Shown: positions 1 to 13,600, counted from the stretch's first letter. The stretch is 64,000 nucleotides of DNA from Siderastrea radians (GCA_964017195.1 OZ024891.1:3635920-3699919), one strand, 5' to 3'. Translations and numbers: made by a program. Notes: a model not told the origin generated them from the sequence alone.

Positions 1-967
1 GTGATACATTTCGCCCGCGAAAAAGATACCAGGAAGAACACATTTGAATCTATAAAAAATAAATATAATTAGCATTAGTTGTTCATTGGACTGACTCTGC
101 CGTTCATAACAGTTGTTCATCATGTGCGATTTCTTTATTTATTGCACTTGCTTTTCCCAGTGTGACGAAGTTTTCGTTCAAAACACAGTATTGCCGCTTC
201 TTGCAATCAGTGAAGGTCTTCTGGGGGATATGCACTGCTTATTAGGGTCCTGCCGAGAATAAACAAAACTTTGTTGAGAGTGCTGTGGACATCAGCTCTT
301 TACAGACTTGCTGGTTTACTTTTAGAATGTGAAGGGCAAGCCAACTCCTTCTTAGTAAAGGAAAGAGATTTCAGTTTTTAAAAAAGATACCCACCTCCTC
401 TTTATACACGAACTTGCCTAATTTCCTCAACGGTTTTCATTTCGAAGGTTCAAGGATCGCCTGAGGAACTTAGAGGGGCTTTCAACAGGCGTGTGTAATT
501 TTTTACTACGATTTTTCAATCTTAGCTCCAGACAAACGGATACAACATTTGCATTCAACAACGTTAAATATTGCTGAGTTCAACATGTTATACGTTATGT
601 GGGATGATCTTGAATGCTGGAGGGCGTTGAAAGAAATTTTACTGCCATATAACATGTTGAATTCACCCATGTTGAAAGTTGTTGAATAAAAATGTTGCAA
701 GCACTTCTCCGGGACCTAGTAATGCTGTTCTTCGTAGACAGTGGGAGTCGAGTAGTTGTGCCACAGTCTTCCATCTAAACATCCCGGAGCCACAGCACAA
801 CCAGTCAACATCGCTACCTGATGAAGATCTGTCGCACGCATTTGTAAATTTCTAATGCACACTCACGGTAGTTTTGACTGTCAGTAACAAACTATCGTAT
901 TGACTGTCATTAACAAACTATCGTATGGGAACCAACAAGGTTTTTCAAGATACCTTGAGACTTTGGT
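1..967. other. Downstream flank of the Kv gene, no gene seen
   Basis: No convincing coding sequence. Short open frames lack domain character. The stretch holds one small inverted-repeat element (listed separately) and a short direct repeat near 875-925 (TGACTGTCA-TAACAAACTATCG, twice). The 3' untranslated region of the potassium channel probably lies here, since its stop codon is at 968-970. No polyadenylation site was assigned. Confidence 0.5.
543..698. mobile_element. Small inverted-repeat element (MITE-like)
   Basis: The two ends are inverted copies. The left end carries CATTCAACAACGTT followed by GTTCAACATGTTATA, and the right end carries the reverse complement (CATATAACATGTTGAA, then GTTGTTGAATAAAAATGTTGC). 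The element is about 150 bp and non-coding. No target duplication was identified with confidence, so the superfamily is open. Confidence 0.5.
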
Positions 968-3900
968 TCACTCTACTTCCGGTAGGGTGGGCACGGTTGG
1001 CCTCATTGAGAGACGCTTCTGCATAGCGTAGCTGGGCCTGCTGTTTGTGTTTGCCACGTCACCGTTGGAAGCTGTCGTCGTTGCGTTATTAAAAAGATGG
1101 CTGTCTCTCCTAACAGGCCGTCTAGGTTTGATTTCATTGAGTTCGTCTGTTATGAGGAGGCTGCATTTCCGTCCACCATTGGCAGCGTTGCTTTCCCCGC
1201 AACCGCTGTCAGAACTTCCGTTAGAATCCCCGCTCATTCCGTTCTCGACCATCGCTGGCGCTTTTAAAGCATTCGACGCGTTGACGAGAAGCCTTCGACG
1301 CTTTTTTGGCAGCTTAAGCCTCGCTTGAGCATGTGAATAGTACAATGAAAAGTTATTTACAATAACCGGAACCGGAAGTGCTATCATCAGCACGCCGCAA
1401 ACAGCACAAATGCTCCCAATGAACTTGCCCATGGTGGTAGTGGGTGCCATGTCACCATAGCCCACGGTTGTCATAGTAACCACGGCCCACCAGAAGCAGT
1501 TGGGAATGTCTTTGAATTTTGTGTCTTTGGCGTCTTTTTCCCAGTAATAGATCAAACTAGCAAATAACACGACGCCGATAAGTAGAAACGAGATCAGAAG
1601 AAGAAGCTCGCGTACACTCGCGCGTAACGTGTGTCCGAGAATTTGGAGCCCGGATGAGTGTCGGGAAAGTTTGAAAATCCTGAAAATCCTGATTAACCGA
1701 ATAATGTTCAAGATCTCGACATCTGGTTTCGATGGATAACCCAAGCTGATGTAAAACGGCACGATCGCTAGGAAATCAATCCAGTTCATTACTTTTTTGA
1801 AAAATGCCAACTTTTCTGGACAAAAGATGAAGCGAACCAAAAGTTCCAGAGTAAACCAAGCGACGCAGATACTTTCGAGAATTTCAAGTGAGAGCCGTGG
1901 TTTACCAGTCTGGAAAAATGGTAACGACTCCAAACAAAACAGAACCACAGAGATGACGATTAGCGTTAAGGTTGTGTAAGCGATCACCTGCAGAAGGCAA
2001 AAGAAATCTGTTGTTAACAACTTACCCAAACTTCCAAAGTGAATTAATATTAAAAATAATCACATATATAGAAACTGCGGATGAAATAAGTGACAACCTC
2101 AACAGTGAAGGTATTAACTTTAGTAGTTGAAAAAGAATAACCTGAAAAAATCAGGCTTGAAGAGGTTTCTAACCCATGACCCTGCCATACCAGTCCAGCG
2201 CTCTAACCAACTGAGCTATCAAGCCAATTAACAACTAGTCATTTGTGAGTTCGTATTAAACCCGTGATGTTGAATAAATGGATGTGAATATATGACATAA
2301 TCAGTTAGATAAACTGCGGATGAAATACGGGCCTAATTAATTCGAACTCACAAATGACCAACTCCCAGTTGACTTGACAGCTCAGTTGGTTAGAGTACTG
2401 CACGGGTATCACAGGATCATAGGTTGGAATTCCTTTCAAGACAATATTTTCAGATTCTTCTTTTACTTTGATATGCTTACTGCGATGTTCGTCATCGGTT
2501 TTTGCCTAAACTTTCACTAACTTTCAATTGGGACAAAGATGGAACACGCTGTTTTAGCTAATCCTGTCAATTGCTTTGGGGACACTCCAGTTTATTACAT
2601 CTCTCTTTGAAAGTAATTTGAAAATCGCCGATAATTTACGTGATAAACATGCATCTGATAGAACACTTCTCTACCTTCACACGGAGAAAACAATGTTGAA
2701 ATCGATAAACTGCACAAGTTTTTAGTGCGAGCCATGCTATACTACTGTCACTTAACATTGCTTAGGGCCTCTACAGCCGGACTAGACATTTAGTTGTCGA
2801 CAACTATTTTTTATGGACAACAACTTGTTATCGACAACCAAAAAACGTTGTTTGTGAGACGAGTTGTCGACAACTAAACGCTAAATTTTTAGTTGTCGAC
2901 AACTACGTTTTTGACCGTTTTTCCCGTGTGTGGGAATGATTGGTTTAGTTGTCGGCAACTATCGTAACTGCGCACGCCATCTTTGGAAGCGTACTGGGTT
3001 ATGAGCATGCGTAGTGGAATGCTTGCATCGCACAGAATTAGTTGTCGACAACTAAATGTCTAGTCTGTGGAGGCCCTTAGTGTTCCAAACGTATCGCCCC
3101 CGGCTGTAGTTCAACGGGAAGGTTGCTGAAATGAACGGAGCTTCTGGAAAGGTGGTCCTTTGTGCTTCGTTGAAACGGGGTACATTCTTCGCAGACGGAA
3201 ATTTCCAGCCCAACGTTTGCCGAATATTTTGGTTTAAGGAAACACCCGTCAATTGAGGTAATGGGATGCTGGGCCACCCTATTTTGTATTATTCTAATCT
3301 TAAACTGAGCGCTGTAAACTTAGTATATTACTGTATGTTACTCTTGTAGTGCAAGTTGTACATTGAACCCGCTACGACAAATGTATAACATATTCGGCGA
3401 GGTAAAATGTCAAGACGTCTGCAAACAACAAACACCGAGGGCCCCTTACTCTAGCCTTTTTTGTGAGTTTTCAAAGCTTGGTCAAATTTTAAAAACATCG
3501 TCAAATTTTAGTGATAATGTCAATCGTAGCTGCCACTTAATCTTGACCTTTCGAAAAATCTAAATGATATAATATCAGCCGGAAAAATCGTTATGGGCTG
3601 AGCAAAGTGCAACCCTTAACACAATTACCTACTGCTGGAAAGTTGCATGCGTGGAACTTTGGTTTTTCAAACTGGATTGCCTGGTGTTCCTGTGTCATGC
3701 CAGGTCACCTGGTTTGCTCGTGAACTTTCACCCAGACTCGTGCTCGTTGTTTTTCATTTTAAATCATTAACTGACATAAGCACGTGTGGTATTTTTCGTA
3801 TGAGACTTACTTAATGCGCTTGATGTCAATCTAAGAAAGACTTGTACTGTCCCATTTATCAGTTTCACACTGATTCCTGTTAACGAGAATTTTGATCTAG

Positions 3901-6782
3901 AGTACGTTCTCTGGTTAAAAGGCAAAAATTAGTTTATGTTTTGTACCACCAACGGCAATTCATTCCAAGTTTGTTTCCTAACATGAATATCTACAGTAGA
4001 AAGATGACACAAGTGCCATAAGGGCTGGTATGGTCAAATTTAAGTTAGCAAAAAATCTCAAAAGTGATTGAAAAATACACCATCACACGTCGAAGAAACT
4101 GTGCATAAAATTTTACCTTTTATAGTCTACATTGTAAAGAAATGTTTACAAAACCATAGCTGCATTACTTCAAAATTTCATTTCAAGGTGATTAATTTAT
4201 TTACGTTAGATTTTGGTTATGCTAAACATTTGCCGTCTTCATGATTTTGACTTGCTGTTAAGGTTGCTGCTGCAAACGTAAAAAAAATGTCATGTCTGTC
4301 TCTTGTTTAAGTAAATGGTAAGAAGGTAAAACCAATAACACCGTAAAGGTAGTCTCCATAATAACCGACTCATACAAATCTAATTGCATTAGAAGTGAAA
4401 GAGGAAATACGGTCACCATTTTTTACGGTCCCAAGTTAATGCCGCGTATAAAGTTTTACGACATGGAAAAAAAAAACAAACACATTTTGCTTGCACTAGT
4501 AATTTTCACTGGAAACGTTTTGTAAATGCTGAGACCTCGTTTACGCCATGCCGAGAGTTTAACACATATTTCCGTGGAAACCAAGTTATTTTTCAATTTT
4601 TTCAAACCCGCAAATCAAAGGGAAAGCTTTTCTGGATGTTCTCGAATTCTCTGTACCAAAACAGCCGTAGAAAGCCTAGGATTTCTAAATACAAGTGGCC
4701 CAAAGCAGTAAAACGGGCGAAATGTTACTCTTTAGGATGCAAAATGACTATTTTTTTGTTTTGAATAAAATTGTAATATTCTGGCCTTAAAATACCCCCC
4801 TCTTGTTTCAGGTATAGTCATACAGTCGACGTGCTGAGAACACTTTTATATAATCGAAATAAAAAGAGGGAGATGGAGGGAAAAAAGCAAAATTATTTTC
4901 AAACTTCTCACGTATCAGTTAAATTGGCTAAATCTCTGGGATTCAGGTAGGTTTGAGTGTTAGTCATATGAGAAAAATTTATAGACGTCCAATTATGATA
5001 AATATTTAGACCATTAAATCGAGTAGACTTTAACTTTTAGGATTAAAAGAATTCACGTCTCGCCAAGAACCATATGAATCAGTCGTTGTGGTAGTCAAGC
5101 TCATAAATATTTTATTTCCTATCCGCAGGTTAGGTTTACTATCTTACCAGCACTAACAGAATTTCAATCTAAATTTCACCCTTAAAGCCTTCTCAAGTGC
5201 TTTTAGCTCACGGCGGACCGAATTCTGTTCGGCTTGAACGTGATCAACAGGCGAGAAAAAAGGCTTTTTCCCTGGTTTTAATTTGAGCAACGATATATTA
5301 TGCTAACATTCTACCTACGACATTAATTCACATATAAATTTAAAATTTCTTTTTCTTCAACCGCTCAACACTTCTCGTCCTTTCTTTCTCGCAAACCGCA
5401 AAAAAGTAACTTCTTTAAGTATGAATTGACGCCTTTTGCTGAATACAATGTATTTATCATTGAGCTTTTCGTCTTTTTTACACCGCAATTTGTTCATCGC
5501 GTATTTTGTATATCTACGTGCCCGGCTCCACGGGAAATAATGTAAACATCAAAACATCTTCGAGCAAAATATATTACTTTAAGCGGCCGAAGAAATCAAC
5601 TTGAATGCTTTCAAATTTATTAAAACCGGAAACTTCGCTGTTGGGTTTTTTGTTTCTTTTCTCCCTTGTCATTAATAACATTGTAAAATTGTCTAACAGT
5701 AGAAATATTTTCTGTTTGTACTCAGGTCCATGACTAAAATGTTGCAACATATTGTCATCAATTCAATTTTTTATGAGTAAGGCACGCTTCGGGTACATAC
5801 AAGGCTTCTAATTTGACCTTCCCTTTCAAGGCGTGTTGCCATTTATTGCGGCAATTACGAAATACTCTTAAAAACTTGGATTTCATTCGCAGGCTTTAAA
5901 GGCAACTTAGCTTTTCTCTCATCGAACATGAAAAGTGCCGTTTTCGTCATATCGAGGGGAGAAATTTGCATTTTACACGGCCCTGAGTTTAATTTAAAGT
6001 TTTAAACCTTACAATGTCATCGGCGTCGTAGCGCGCTCTCTACTTCGTAAATGAGCCAAATTGAAAGGCTCAGAACTCACCTTAGCGAGTTTCGAAGAAT
6101 ACGGTTCCTCCATCAAAGTCCAAATTCGCGGTTGGTATTTCTGCCACCAGGTCATGTTTGGCTCCATTTCGGCGGCAAACGCAAAACCATACCTGCCAAA
6201 ATCAGGCTCTTCATCATCGAAATCGTTCTCAAATTCCACACCTTCAAATGCAGCGAGTGTTTCCTGCGCGTCGCGATGTTGTCGATAAGTTAACCAGCAA
6301 CACGATTCGACTTGCTGGTCATCAATGCCCCAAAAATTCAATTCGTCTTCAAATAAAGGCCCGCAAACGTCCAAGGGGCAGTGCAGCTTGCCCGTGCGAT
6401 AGTAGTTCAAAACGTTGGCGAAAACGCCAGGATGGCGGTCGAAGAAATACTCGCCTAAATCAGCGTCGTAGTCTACAGAGCCGGCAGAAGCGTCCGCAAG
6501 CCACGATAACCGAGTGTCGGGAATATTTTTTAGTGTACTGCGATAAGTCTCGTGTCTGACTCCGCCGATGTTGATAGCGACACGCTCTTTTCGTTTAGAA
6601 GTTTGCGGCGGCGAACAGGAAGGTTGGCTAAGTTGCTTATGCAGCTCGCAATCCTGTTCGTTCGAACTGCCCGGTGATTCAACATCTTGCATATTCGAGT
6701 CCTCCTGTTCTTTGTTGTCTGTCTCGCCTTCTTCCATCATGTTAACAACTTCCTTGGAAGCGGTCTTATTCGACTCACTCAT
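968..6782 (-). CDS. Shaw/Kv3-type voltage-gated K+ channel, two exons
   Basis: Pore-forming subunit of a plasma-membrane potassium channel. Exon 1 is 6081-6782 and exon 2 is 968-1987. The donor is AAG|GTGAGT and the acceptor CTGCAG|GTG, phase 0, giving 573 aa. Residues 66-170 form the T1 tetramerisation domain with the Zn site H134, C140, C161, C162 in the HX5CX20CC spacing of non-Shaker Kv families. S1 starts at about 235. S4 (325-344) has regularly spaced charges R331, R334, R337, K340, R343. The filter TVGYGD is at 408-413 and the PVP hinge at 439-441. The tail after S6 is basic and then Ser/Asn-rich. The stretch before S1 ([20 protein letters not shown]) and the S4-S5 text match the Shaw class best. 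The acidic N-terminus lacks an obvious inactivation ball. The start is the first ATG, followed by an uninterrupted frame to T1. The call is secure to family; paralogue number is unknown. Confidence 0.95.
2141..2225 (-). repeat. tRNA-derived SINE head, minus orientation
   Basis: Read on the minus strand it begins GGCTTGATAGCTCAGTTGG, which contains a good A box (TAGCTCAGTTGG). It continues to a B-box-like GGTTAGAAACC and closes with TCAAGCC, complementary to the first seven bases. The acceptor and D stems pair, but the anticodon and T arms do not, so it is not a working tRNA. The CCTGATTTTTTCAGG that follows is typical of the tail joined to such heads in cnidarian SINEs (from memory). Confidence 0.7.
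2372..2443 (+). repeat. tRNA-derived SINE head, plus orientation
   Basis: A second, more diverged copy of the same family on the plus strand: GACTTGACAGCTCAGTTGG, then GGTTGGAATTCC as the degraded B box and TTTCAAG closing the acceptor stem. It is the inverted partner of the copy at 2141-2225. The about 40 bp flanking each copy (CATTTGTGAGTTCG on one side, CGAACTCACAAATG on the other) are also inverted. Confidence 0.65.
2765..3076. mobile_element. Harbinger-type MITE with repeated GTCGAC palindromes
   Basis: A 312-bp non-coding element with terminal inverted repeats GGGCCTC.ACAG..GACTAGACATTTAGTTGTCGACAACTA of about 40 bp. It is flanked by TTA at 2762-2764 and 3077-3079, the 3-bp target typical of PIF/Harbinger. 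The palindrome TAGTTGTCGACAACTA or a one-base variant occurs five times, in both termini and three times internally. No transposase is present. Confidence 0.8.
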
Positions 6783-8832
6783 TTTCAGTGGGAATTCTTC
6801 ACCAGCGCTGGGCGATTATTTCACCCTAAACGCGGCCACAAATCCCATGAAAAATTATTTTAACAGCCAACGTTGATAGCTTTGTGGTTTTGTGGGCATA
6901 TATTCGGCCAGAAACCCGAAAGAAGAAAATCGTAAAATTTGCCGTAGACAGGTGCTCTCTTTCCTTCACGCTTAGTCAACAAGAAACAAGCAATTGAACA
7001 TATGCTTTTTTCCAAGTTGGTTTTCTTCCAATCATTCCTATTTTATGCCGTAAAAATCACTCTTCGACGATTTAATCCGTTTGTGCTTACGTGAACAGTA
7101 GACACCGGACGAAAAAATCGATGTTTTTCTCCAAGAAAAGAGCGCCTTGCCAAAAAAGCCGTCGTTTTCTGGCAATGTTTGTATTCCCTATTTGCATTTG
7201 GTCGCGCAGCTTCCTAGAATCCATAATTTGCATTCGAAAGCTAAGCGATTGAGAATTTCATGCAAAAAAACTCTAACTTTTCGGAGCTGTCATTCAGGAC
7301 ATTGTCACCGGAATTGAGAGCGCATGCGCACTGTTGTTCAGCTGCCGACAATTGCAGGTGTATGGGCAAATATTAATTATTTGGATGTAATTTATATACA
7401 CGTTTGATAAGAGTTCAAAATCATCATTTCTACAAGGCTTGCGATGGATTTACGCAACGTCCAGACTACGTTAGGTCAATGTCGTAACGCGAGGAAGTCG
7501 ATGCAATATTTTTAAGCGCAGCAAAAGTGGAAACCGTTTCTACAAAAAGCTTATTTTGCGTTGTTGAAAACTAATAAAGCAATACCAGCGCTTATCATGT
7601 CAGAACAAGAAAGACGTTGCGAATTTGTTTACTTGTAAACAAGATGCTTAACGAATTGCCAAGGAAAAGTAAATGATATGCTCTTTTGCTGACAGGACGG
7701 GAGGGGGAAGGGGGGGGCACACGATTCGCATCATGAAGGCAACTATCCCCCCCCCTCAAAGGAGACATTGCAGTCCGGTTGTACGCTCTTGACAAAAAGG
7801 GCGACTCCTTTCCACAGACTGTTCATTGTTTTCCAGCATTGTCGTGAGTTCACATGGCAGCGCAATTGAATAACTCCTCTTTATCCGACATCTTAAAATA
7901 CTCATTAGACCATGTTATTGTGCTAGGAACATTTTCCTGCTCCGTGAAGTCCTTTGGTAAATTATTTTTTCTTGCGTGTAAACAGCCGGCAGCCGTGTCA
8001 TTTAAATACAGAAGTACATAAAGATGTACAATGTACAAACTAGAATATAAATAAAGAACGAATTCATTTGAGAGGATAATAGAAGAAAAACTTATTAGGA
8101 CTGAATTGATTACAAATTCTGTCTGGAAGCTTGTTCCGTTGCGAGGGAACAAAAACTGATCCAAACAATGAGTAAGCAAAGTGTTATAATTATTCACAGT
8201 CTCGTAGTATTTTAAATTCAGTGGCACATTTTTTTAAGTGGTAATTTTTTAAGCATTAGAGCATATCTTACTCGTCTTAGAGTTGAAAGCGAACTGCAAC
8301 GATCTTCTGCAAAGAGCTTCGCTAAAAGCAAAAGTAGAAAGAAAAATTCAAGCAAATAATGGTGATATGTTTCATATGAATGTCTTAAAATGTGCTTTAC
8401 AATATGCCATTTTCTTTAGCCTCTCTATCAAAGCGAGGCTATGATGGATAGGTGTAAATTTTTCCTTGTAATTTACAAGACAAAATTTGGGTTTTTTTCA
8501 CATAGCTATTTAAAGGCAACTCTCCCAGGGTGAACACATCACATTTTGTTCTGCAAAGATACCAGGATAACCCCCTTAAGTTTTATGTGGTGTAAAAAAG
8601 TACGGTTTTTGAGCCGTGTTGGTCTTGAAATGGGGAGTACATTATCACCATTTAGGTTTTCAATAGAGCCAGTGAGACATCCTTTTTAGAATTTTAGATT
8701 TGGGCTCAAATAGGGTAAAGTTTGTCTACTGATACGATATGAAGCTCAGCTCTCTTCCCAAAACACAAACAGAAGATCTGAACACCCATATTGTACAGAA
8801 ACTTGATAAGTTGCAAATAGAGCCGGAAAAAA

Positions 8833-8912
8833 GGTGGGTTTCAACGGGATTCAAACACATGACCTTTGAAATACTGGTGCAAACACCGTTTAGATCACTC
8901 GAGTATGAAGCC
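8833..8912 (-). repeat. tRNA-derived SINE remnant
   Basis: On the minus strand it reads GGCTTCATACTCGAGTGATC, then a B-box-like GTGTTTGAATCCCG, then TTGAAACCCACC. It is a diverged member of the tRNA-headed SINE class seen elsewhere in the window. The A box is damaged. Confidence 0.6.
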
Positions 8913-8938
8913 AGTGACAATGGGAGCTGGAGCGAGTT

Positions 8939-9019
8939 GCATAAAACTTAACGTCCGGCGTAACTTCTACCGTCAGACGTTCACTCCTTAACAGTTACGC
9001 CCGGCGTTAGGTTTTATGC
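8939..9019. repeat. 81-bp hairpin beside a SINE
   Basis: GCATAAAACTTAACGTCCGG at the left and its near-perfect complement CCGGCGTTAGGTTTTATGC at the right form a stem of about 26 bp with a short loop containing TACCGTCAGACG. No gene or target duplication is visible. It may be a tiny foldback element. Confidence 0.55.
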
Positions 9020-9825
9020 CACTCACCCCTGTTTTTACGAGAGTACAAAAACAGAAGAAAAGAACAAAAGGAAGTTTGCATGTTTTATTGTCATGATATT
9101 CCACACATAAGCATTCAGTTATACTGAATCACAAAACTCTTCACTTTTTGACAGTGTATTTTGATAATTTAATCATCATGAGTTAAAAAGCATACTTTTC
9201 AAGTCTTTGTTTTTAAGACATACGTTTCTCGACACCTGATAAACACAGCTAATAACTACAATAAAACTTCGCCAAGTAAGATACGTTTGAGTATAAAATG
9301 CGATACAACATGACACTAATAGGCCTTCCACACAATCGTGCGTTCATTTGTTTATGTTTCAAAACCGAAAATTTTTATACGTGTTTTGAAACGTTTTGCG
9401 TCTACGCGTAAACGTTTTTTGTTTTTCTTTCTTTTTAACCTCTCCACAAGTAAAGCAATTGTCCGTTTTAAAAATCTACTTAAACAAGCGATTTAGAAAA
9501 TGTCTGCTTTCGAAGCATTCCTAGTGGTTTACCCGCGAATGGAAGGTTTTAACATCAAAGAAATATCCGGTACCGCACTAACGGGACCTTAGTTCTCCCG
9601 TTTGATTTCGTCAATAAAATGAGTGTAGGACGCAATCTTAGCTTACAAGTAGATCCCATTCTCTAATATTTATCTCCCACAACTCGACGCATTGTAAATA
9701 AAGAGCGATAAAATAATTCTATACATAGTTTATAACAACAGCATCCTCTCTTGGTTTGTAACCTGCTCGGCGCTGTTGCTCTCGTTGGCTATGAACCCGA
9801 ACACCACCCAGTTTCGAGGGGGCAC

Positions 9826-9978
<153 letters not shown>

Positions 9979-10695
9979 CTAGGACAGTAGATGCCTATTA
10001 CCACAAACTCTGTATAATACAGAGGTCTTTGACTATGCTTAACACTAATAAAAATCCTTTGTAGTCAAAACGGCTAAACATTTTCGCCTAAAAACTGAGA
10101 ATAACTTTGATAAATGCTCCATTAATTCAATCTGTAGAGTATGTTGTACTAGCAACTGCGCTGATAGACTTAAAACTAATTCCTGGGATTCTCATCGAGG
10201 ATTTGTTCTCCCATGCCTAATTATCAACTTTGCATGTGATGTCTTAAAAAGGTAACGTATATTTTACTAATAAAACTTCTCCGGATCCTATATCTCTTAG
10301 AGACGAACCCAGAGTTCATTAGTTATTGTTCATTAGTTTGTGCATTAAATCTTGAGGTGTTTATGTGTAACTCCGTCTTACGGTCATTCCGTTAATACGA
10401 CAACCTCGTTGTTATAAGTACGACCAATTTTTTTGGAACAAAAACTCCCGCAATCATTAATTTGTTTCTCTAAAACCCCCGTAAATCAAACTTCAACGAC
10501 CAAACTTTTACCGCGCATTGGTGGTCGTATTAATTAAATCATTCACATGACGAAACCTGCTAACATGCACTTTCCTATGGTGTTTAATTAGCCAAAATCT
10601 TGAAAACAAAATTGCAAAATTTCGCTCAGTCTTGGTGTTTTCTTTACAGTGAAATAGTAAACAGCAACAAATCTTCAACACCCTTTGCCACCCAA

Positions 10696-13600
10696 TTAAC
10701 TAAAGTGATTCATTTCAGGTGGTTTCTGCATCAGTTCCCAGGCCCCGTACCCATTTTCCTGCAGGCGTTTGTAAAGCATGGCCTTTGTCTTTTGGTAGTC
10801 TGTCGCTAGTTCCTTCGCGCTGCCATATGACTGCGCCTCAAGAATTTGGCGATGCCCCAGATCTTGGCTATTTTTGACAACCTGTTGGTTCAAAGAGTCA
10901 GAACTGAAACAAAAGCTGGAGGTTCAAATTCGGGTTCCAACGGAACACCGCTTGACGGATCACGCTTAACCCTTTAAGCCCCGATACTGATCAACATGCA
11001 TGTTCTCCTCATTGCTCTCCATATATTTCTTACAGTACCAGTTGGGAGAATGTGCTTAAAGATCAAGACAAAGTTTGTTTTTGGTGATCATTTCCTTTAT
11101 TCTCGTGACCTGTATGTTTGATCAAGCAATGATATTGTCAGGAGAAATTACATGCTTGTCACTATTAGGGCTTAAAGAGTTAACAAGGGCATCTCCTCAT
11201 TACGGACAGTTTTCTTCGGGTCTCGGAAGCATGTACATTCTCTCTAAAATCACCCAGTTAATACAGACAATTTTTATGGTTTTAATGGTGTCCACATTAA
11301 AGGGCTTTGACTATATTTAAAATTCTATGTAATTTATGATAATTCCTTTAAAGAGTGAACATGATATCGAACGACCTTTAATTGAGAACTCGAAAGACAC
11401 TTTAAACCTGCCATTTCCTTTTATATTATTGAGGGAAGCAGATGTTGAAGGACCCGTCGAATGATTACTGTCTCTATGACAAATTATTTGATGTTCTGTT
11501 GTTCGTTATGCCGTTCAAAATGTCCCATATTATTTAAAGGAATAGCGCCTGGTATATTCCCTTCAACAAAGTTTAACCTGTTACCTAAAATTAACCCTTT
11601 CATTTCCAGAGTCAGTTATGGAGACATTAAAGTGATTCTAAGTTCTGAGTCTGGATGAAATCCTATGCTGTGACCATTTAAATGAAACCTCGTCAGCAGT
11701 ACTTTCACATGGTGCTATTTATAATTAAATATTTTACAAAATGAAATTTGGGATTCGTCTTGAATTTTGATTTTCGGAACTCTTGAGAGTGAAAGGGTTA
11801 ATGGCCTAATTCAACGATCACCGAGAATCAACATGGCACGATATACTGTCCAACATTCGTTGGCTAAATGCAAATTGTTCCTCACAATTTTGCCAATTCG
11901 TCCTTCCCCGTAGTTTTTTGTCACCACGAACTCAGTAAATATGACCTATGCTCGCCACGAGTCTCTCAGTAGCTCAGTGGTTAGAGCGTCCGACCGGTGT
12001 ACAGAAGGTCATGGGTTCGATTCCCGTCAGGGACTCAGATTTTTTCTTTGTCCCACGCTCGCGACCTGTTGATTATTCCATCTTTTCTTATAATACATTT
12101 TGTTTTTCAATCTTATGAGCCGTAAATTACCTCTTTCAAACTTGCATACAAGGCCTGCCGACTGAGGCGAGAAGGCTTCGCCATTTTGTTGGATGACGCC
12201 CCTAAACATCCGTCAATGACCTCCACTGAAGAATCCTGGACTGCAGACCAGTTCAACGACAGCGTCTTGGTTTTACTCTTGGTTTCAACCTCACGGGAAT
12301 GTTCCTGTCAAAAGAAAAGGCAACGAAAGTCAAGTCAGAGGTTTGTTCTCAAAACTTGCGCCTTCAGATGTGGTGAAACTAACACTGCTTCAAACAAAAA
12401 GATTTTATTTTAATGTAGAAATCGCCGATTAGAAGAGAGGCTTCGTGTAAAAACTGAACTTCTGTCGTTTTAAAATTTCTTATTGCACACGTCCTGGACT
12501 GGTGACACTGTGTAGCATAGTGTATTTTGGGAAATGATTCAACGAGTAATATACCTTTGCGAGATCTTTTGACAGATTGAAAAGAATTTCCAGAAATTTC
12601 ATGCTATGAAGTAGTTTCAGACTGACTTCTGAAATCTAAACTTCTCTTCTCAGTACTCATTGACTGATGTGCCTTTCAAATTCAAATAAAATTCAGGCTT
12701 TCTCGCATTTGTTATCTCCGCGATCGCAGCCGTCTTAAATCACTTTATCAAGATTCTGTGCATTCCTGGTTAGGTAGCAGCTTTACTAATGTCACCGAGA
12801 AAAAAGTTGACTGCTTGTAGTCTAAAAGAGGGAAGGAAAGTATTCCATTTCTGAATTTCCTCCATCCTGTTTTCTAACGTGAGGTCTAGTGCACACTCTC
12901 TCATATGAAAACGAGTTTTCACTCACACGCAAATAAAACTCATTTTCATGCGAAAGGTTTTCCACCAGGTCTCAGTTTGAAAAAGAGGCTCAAGACCATT
13001 CGGAAATGGCCCACTGATGATGTTCACCTGCTGGATCAGGTGGCCTGGCTCTAGCTTAGGATGATTGACATGATAGGAGCCTGGTAGCTGGTTTGAGAAG
13101 CTGTTATCATTATCAAGTTCAACTCGCATGCTGACAGCTCGGCTGAGATGGCCTGGGTGAAAGAGCTTCCCAAGTATAATGGAAGTGATATAGACTGGTT
13201 CAATAAGAATGCTCAGAAGAGCGCCTTGGACACCTGCCGGAAAAAAAAAAAAACAACAACAACAATTGGAAAGGGGACTCACTGACGATGTCATTATGAG
13301 GCTGTAATGTCGTTTCCAAATCGAATTTTCGAATTTAGTTTATGTAAGTTAGGGTCACAAAGGGGAGTTCTTTGGACCTCTGGAGCCCCAAGATCGTACT
13401 GTGGATCGAGGGGAGGTCGTAGCCTTGGTCACAGTTCACGGCTGGCTGGTGCTGGTGGATGTAGATTCCCTCGCGGATTTTGCGTGACAGTAGGTGGTTC
13501 TGTTGGCCAAAGATCTTTGTACTGGCCCAATCAATATCTTCACGTGTTCCACGTGTTCCGCAATGTTTTCCTTCTTTTTCTTTTTTCTTTAGTTTTTTTT

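Larger units (their letters stand above)
2030..6080. other. Intron of the Kv gene with repeats
   Basis: The 4.1-kb intron separates the cytoplasmic T1 exon from the membrane-domain exon; the splice boundaries are 1988 and 6080. It holds two tRNA-derived SINE copies in opposite orientation (2.1-2.4 kb) and a 312-bp Harbinger-type MITE (2765-3076). From about 3.1 to 6.0 kb it is AT-rich unique-looking sequence in which I see no exon or repeat structure. Confidence 0.7.

Noticed and set aside
2154..2225. Functional tRNA gene
   Set aside because: Acceptor and D stems pair, but the anticodon and T arms do not, and related copies occur in several places. It is a SINE head.
6158..6559. 133-codon plus-strand open frame
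   Set aside because: It is the antisense shadow of the potassium channel T1 exon.
7850..8227. 125-codon minus-strand open frame
   Set aside because: Low-complexity hydrophobic Leu/Tyr/Ser content, no family resemblance and no splice or conservation support. It looks like chance in AT-rich DNA.
11959..12036. Functional tRNA gene
   Set aside because: Good A and B boxes, but the fold is imperfect and it runs into a T-rich SINE body.
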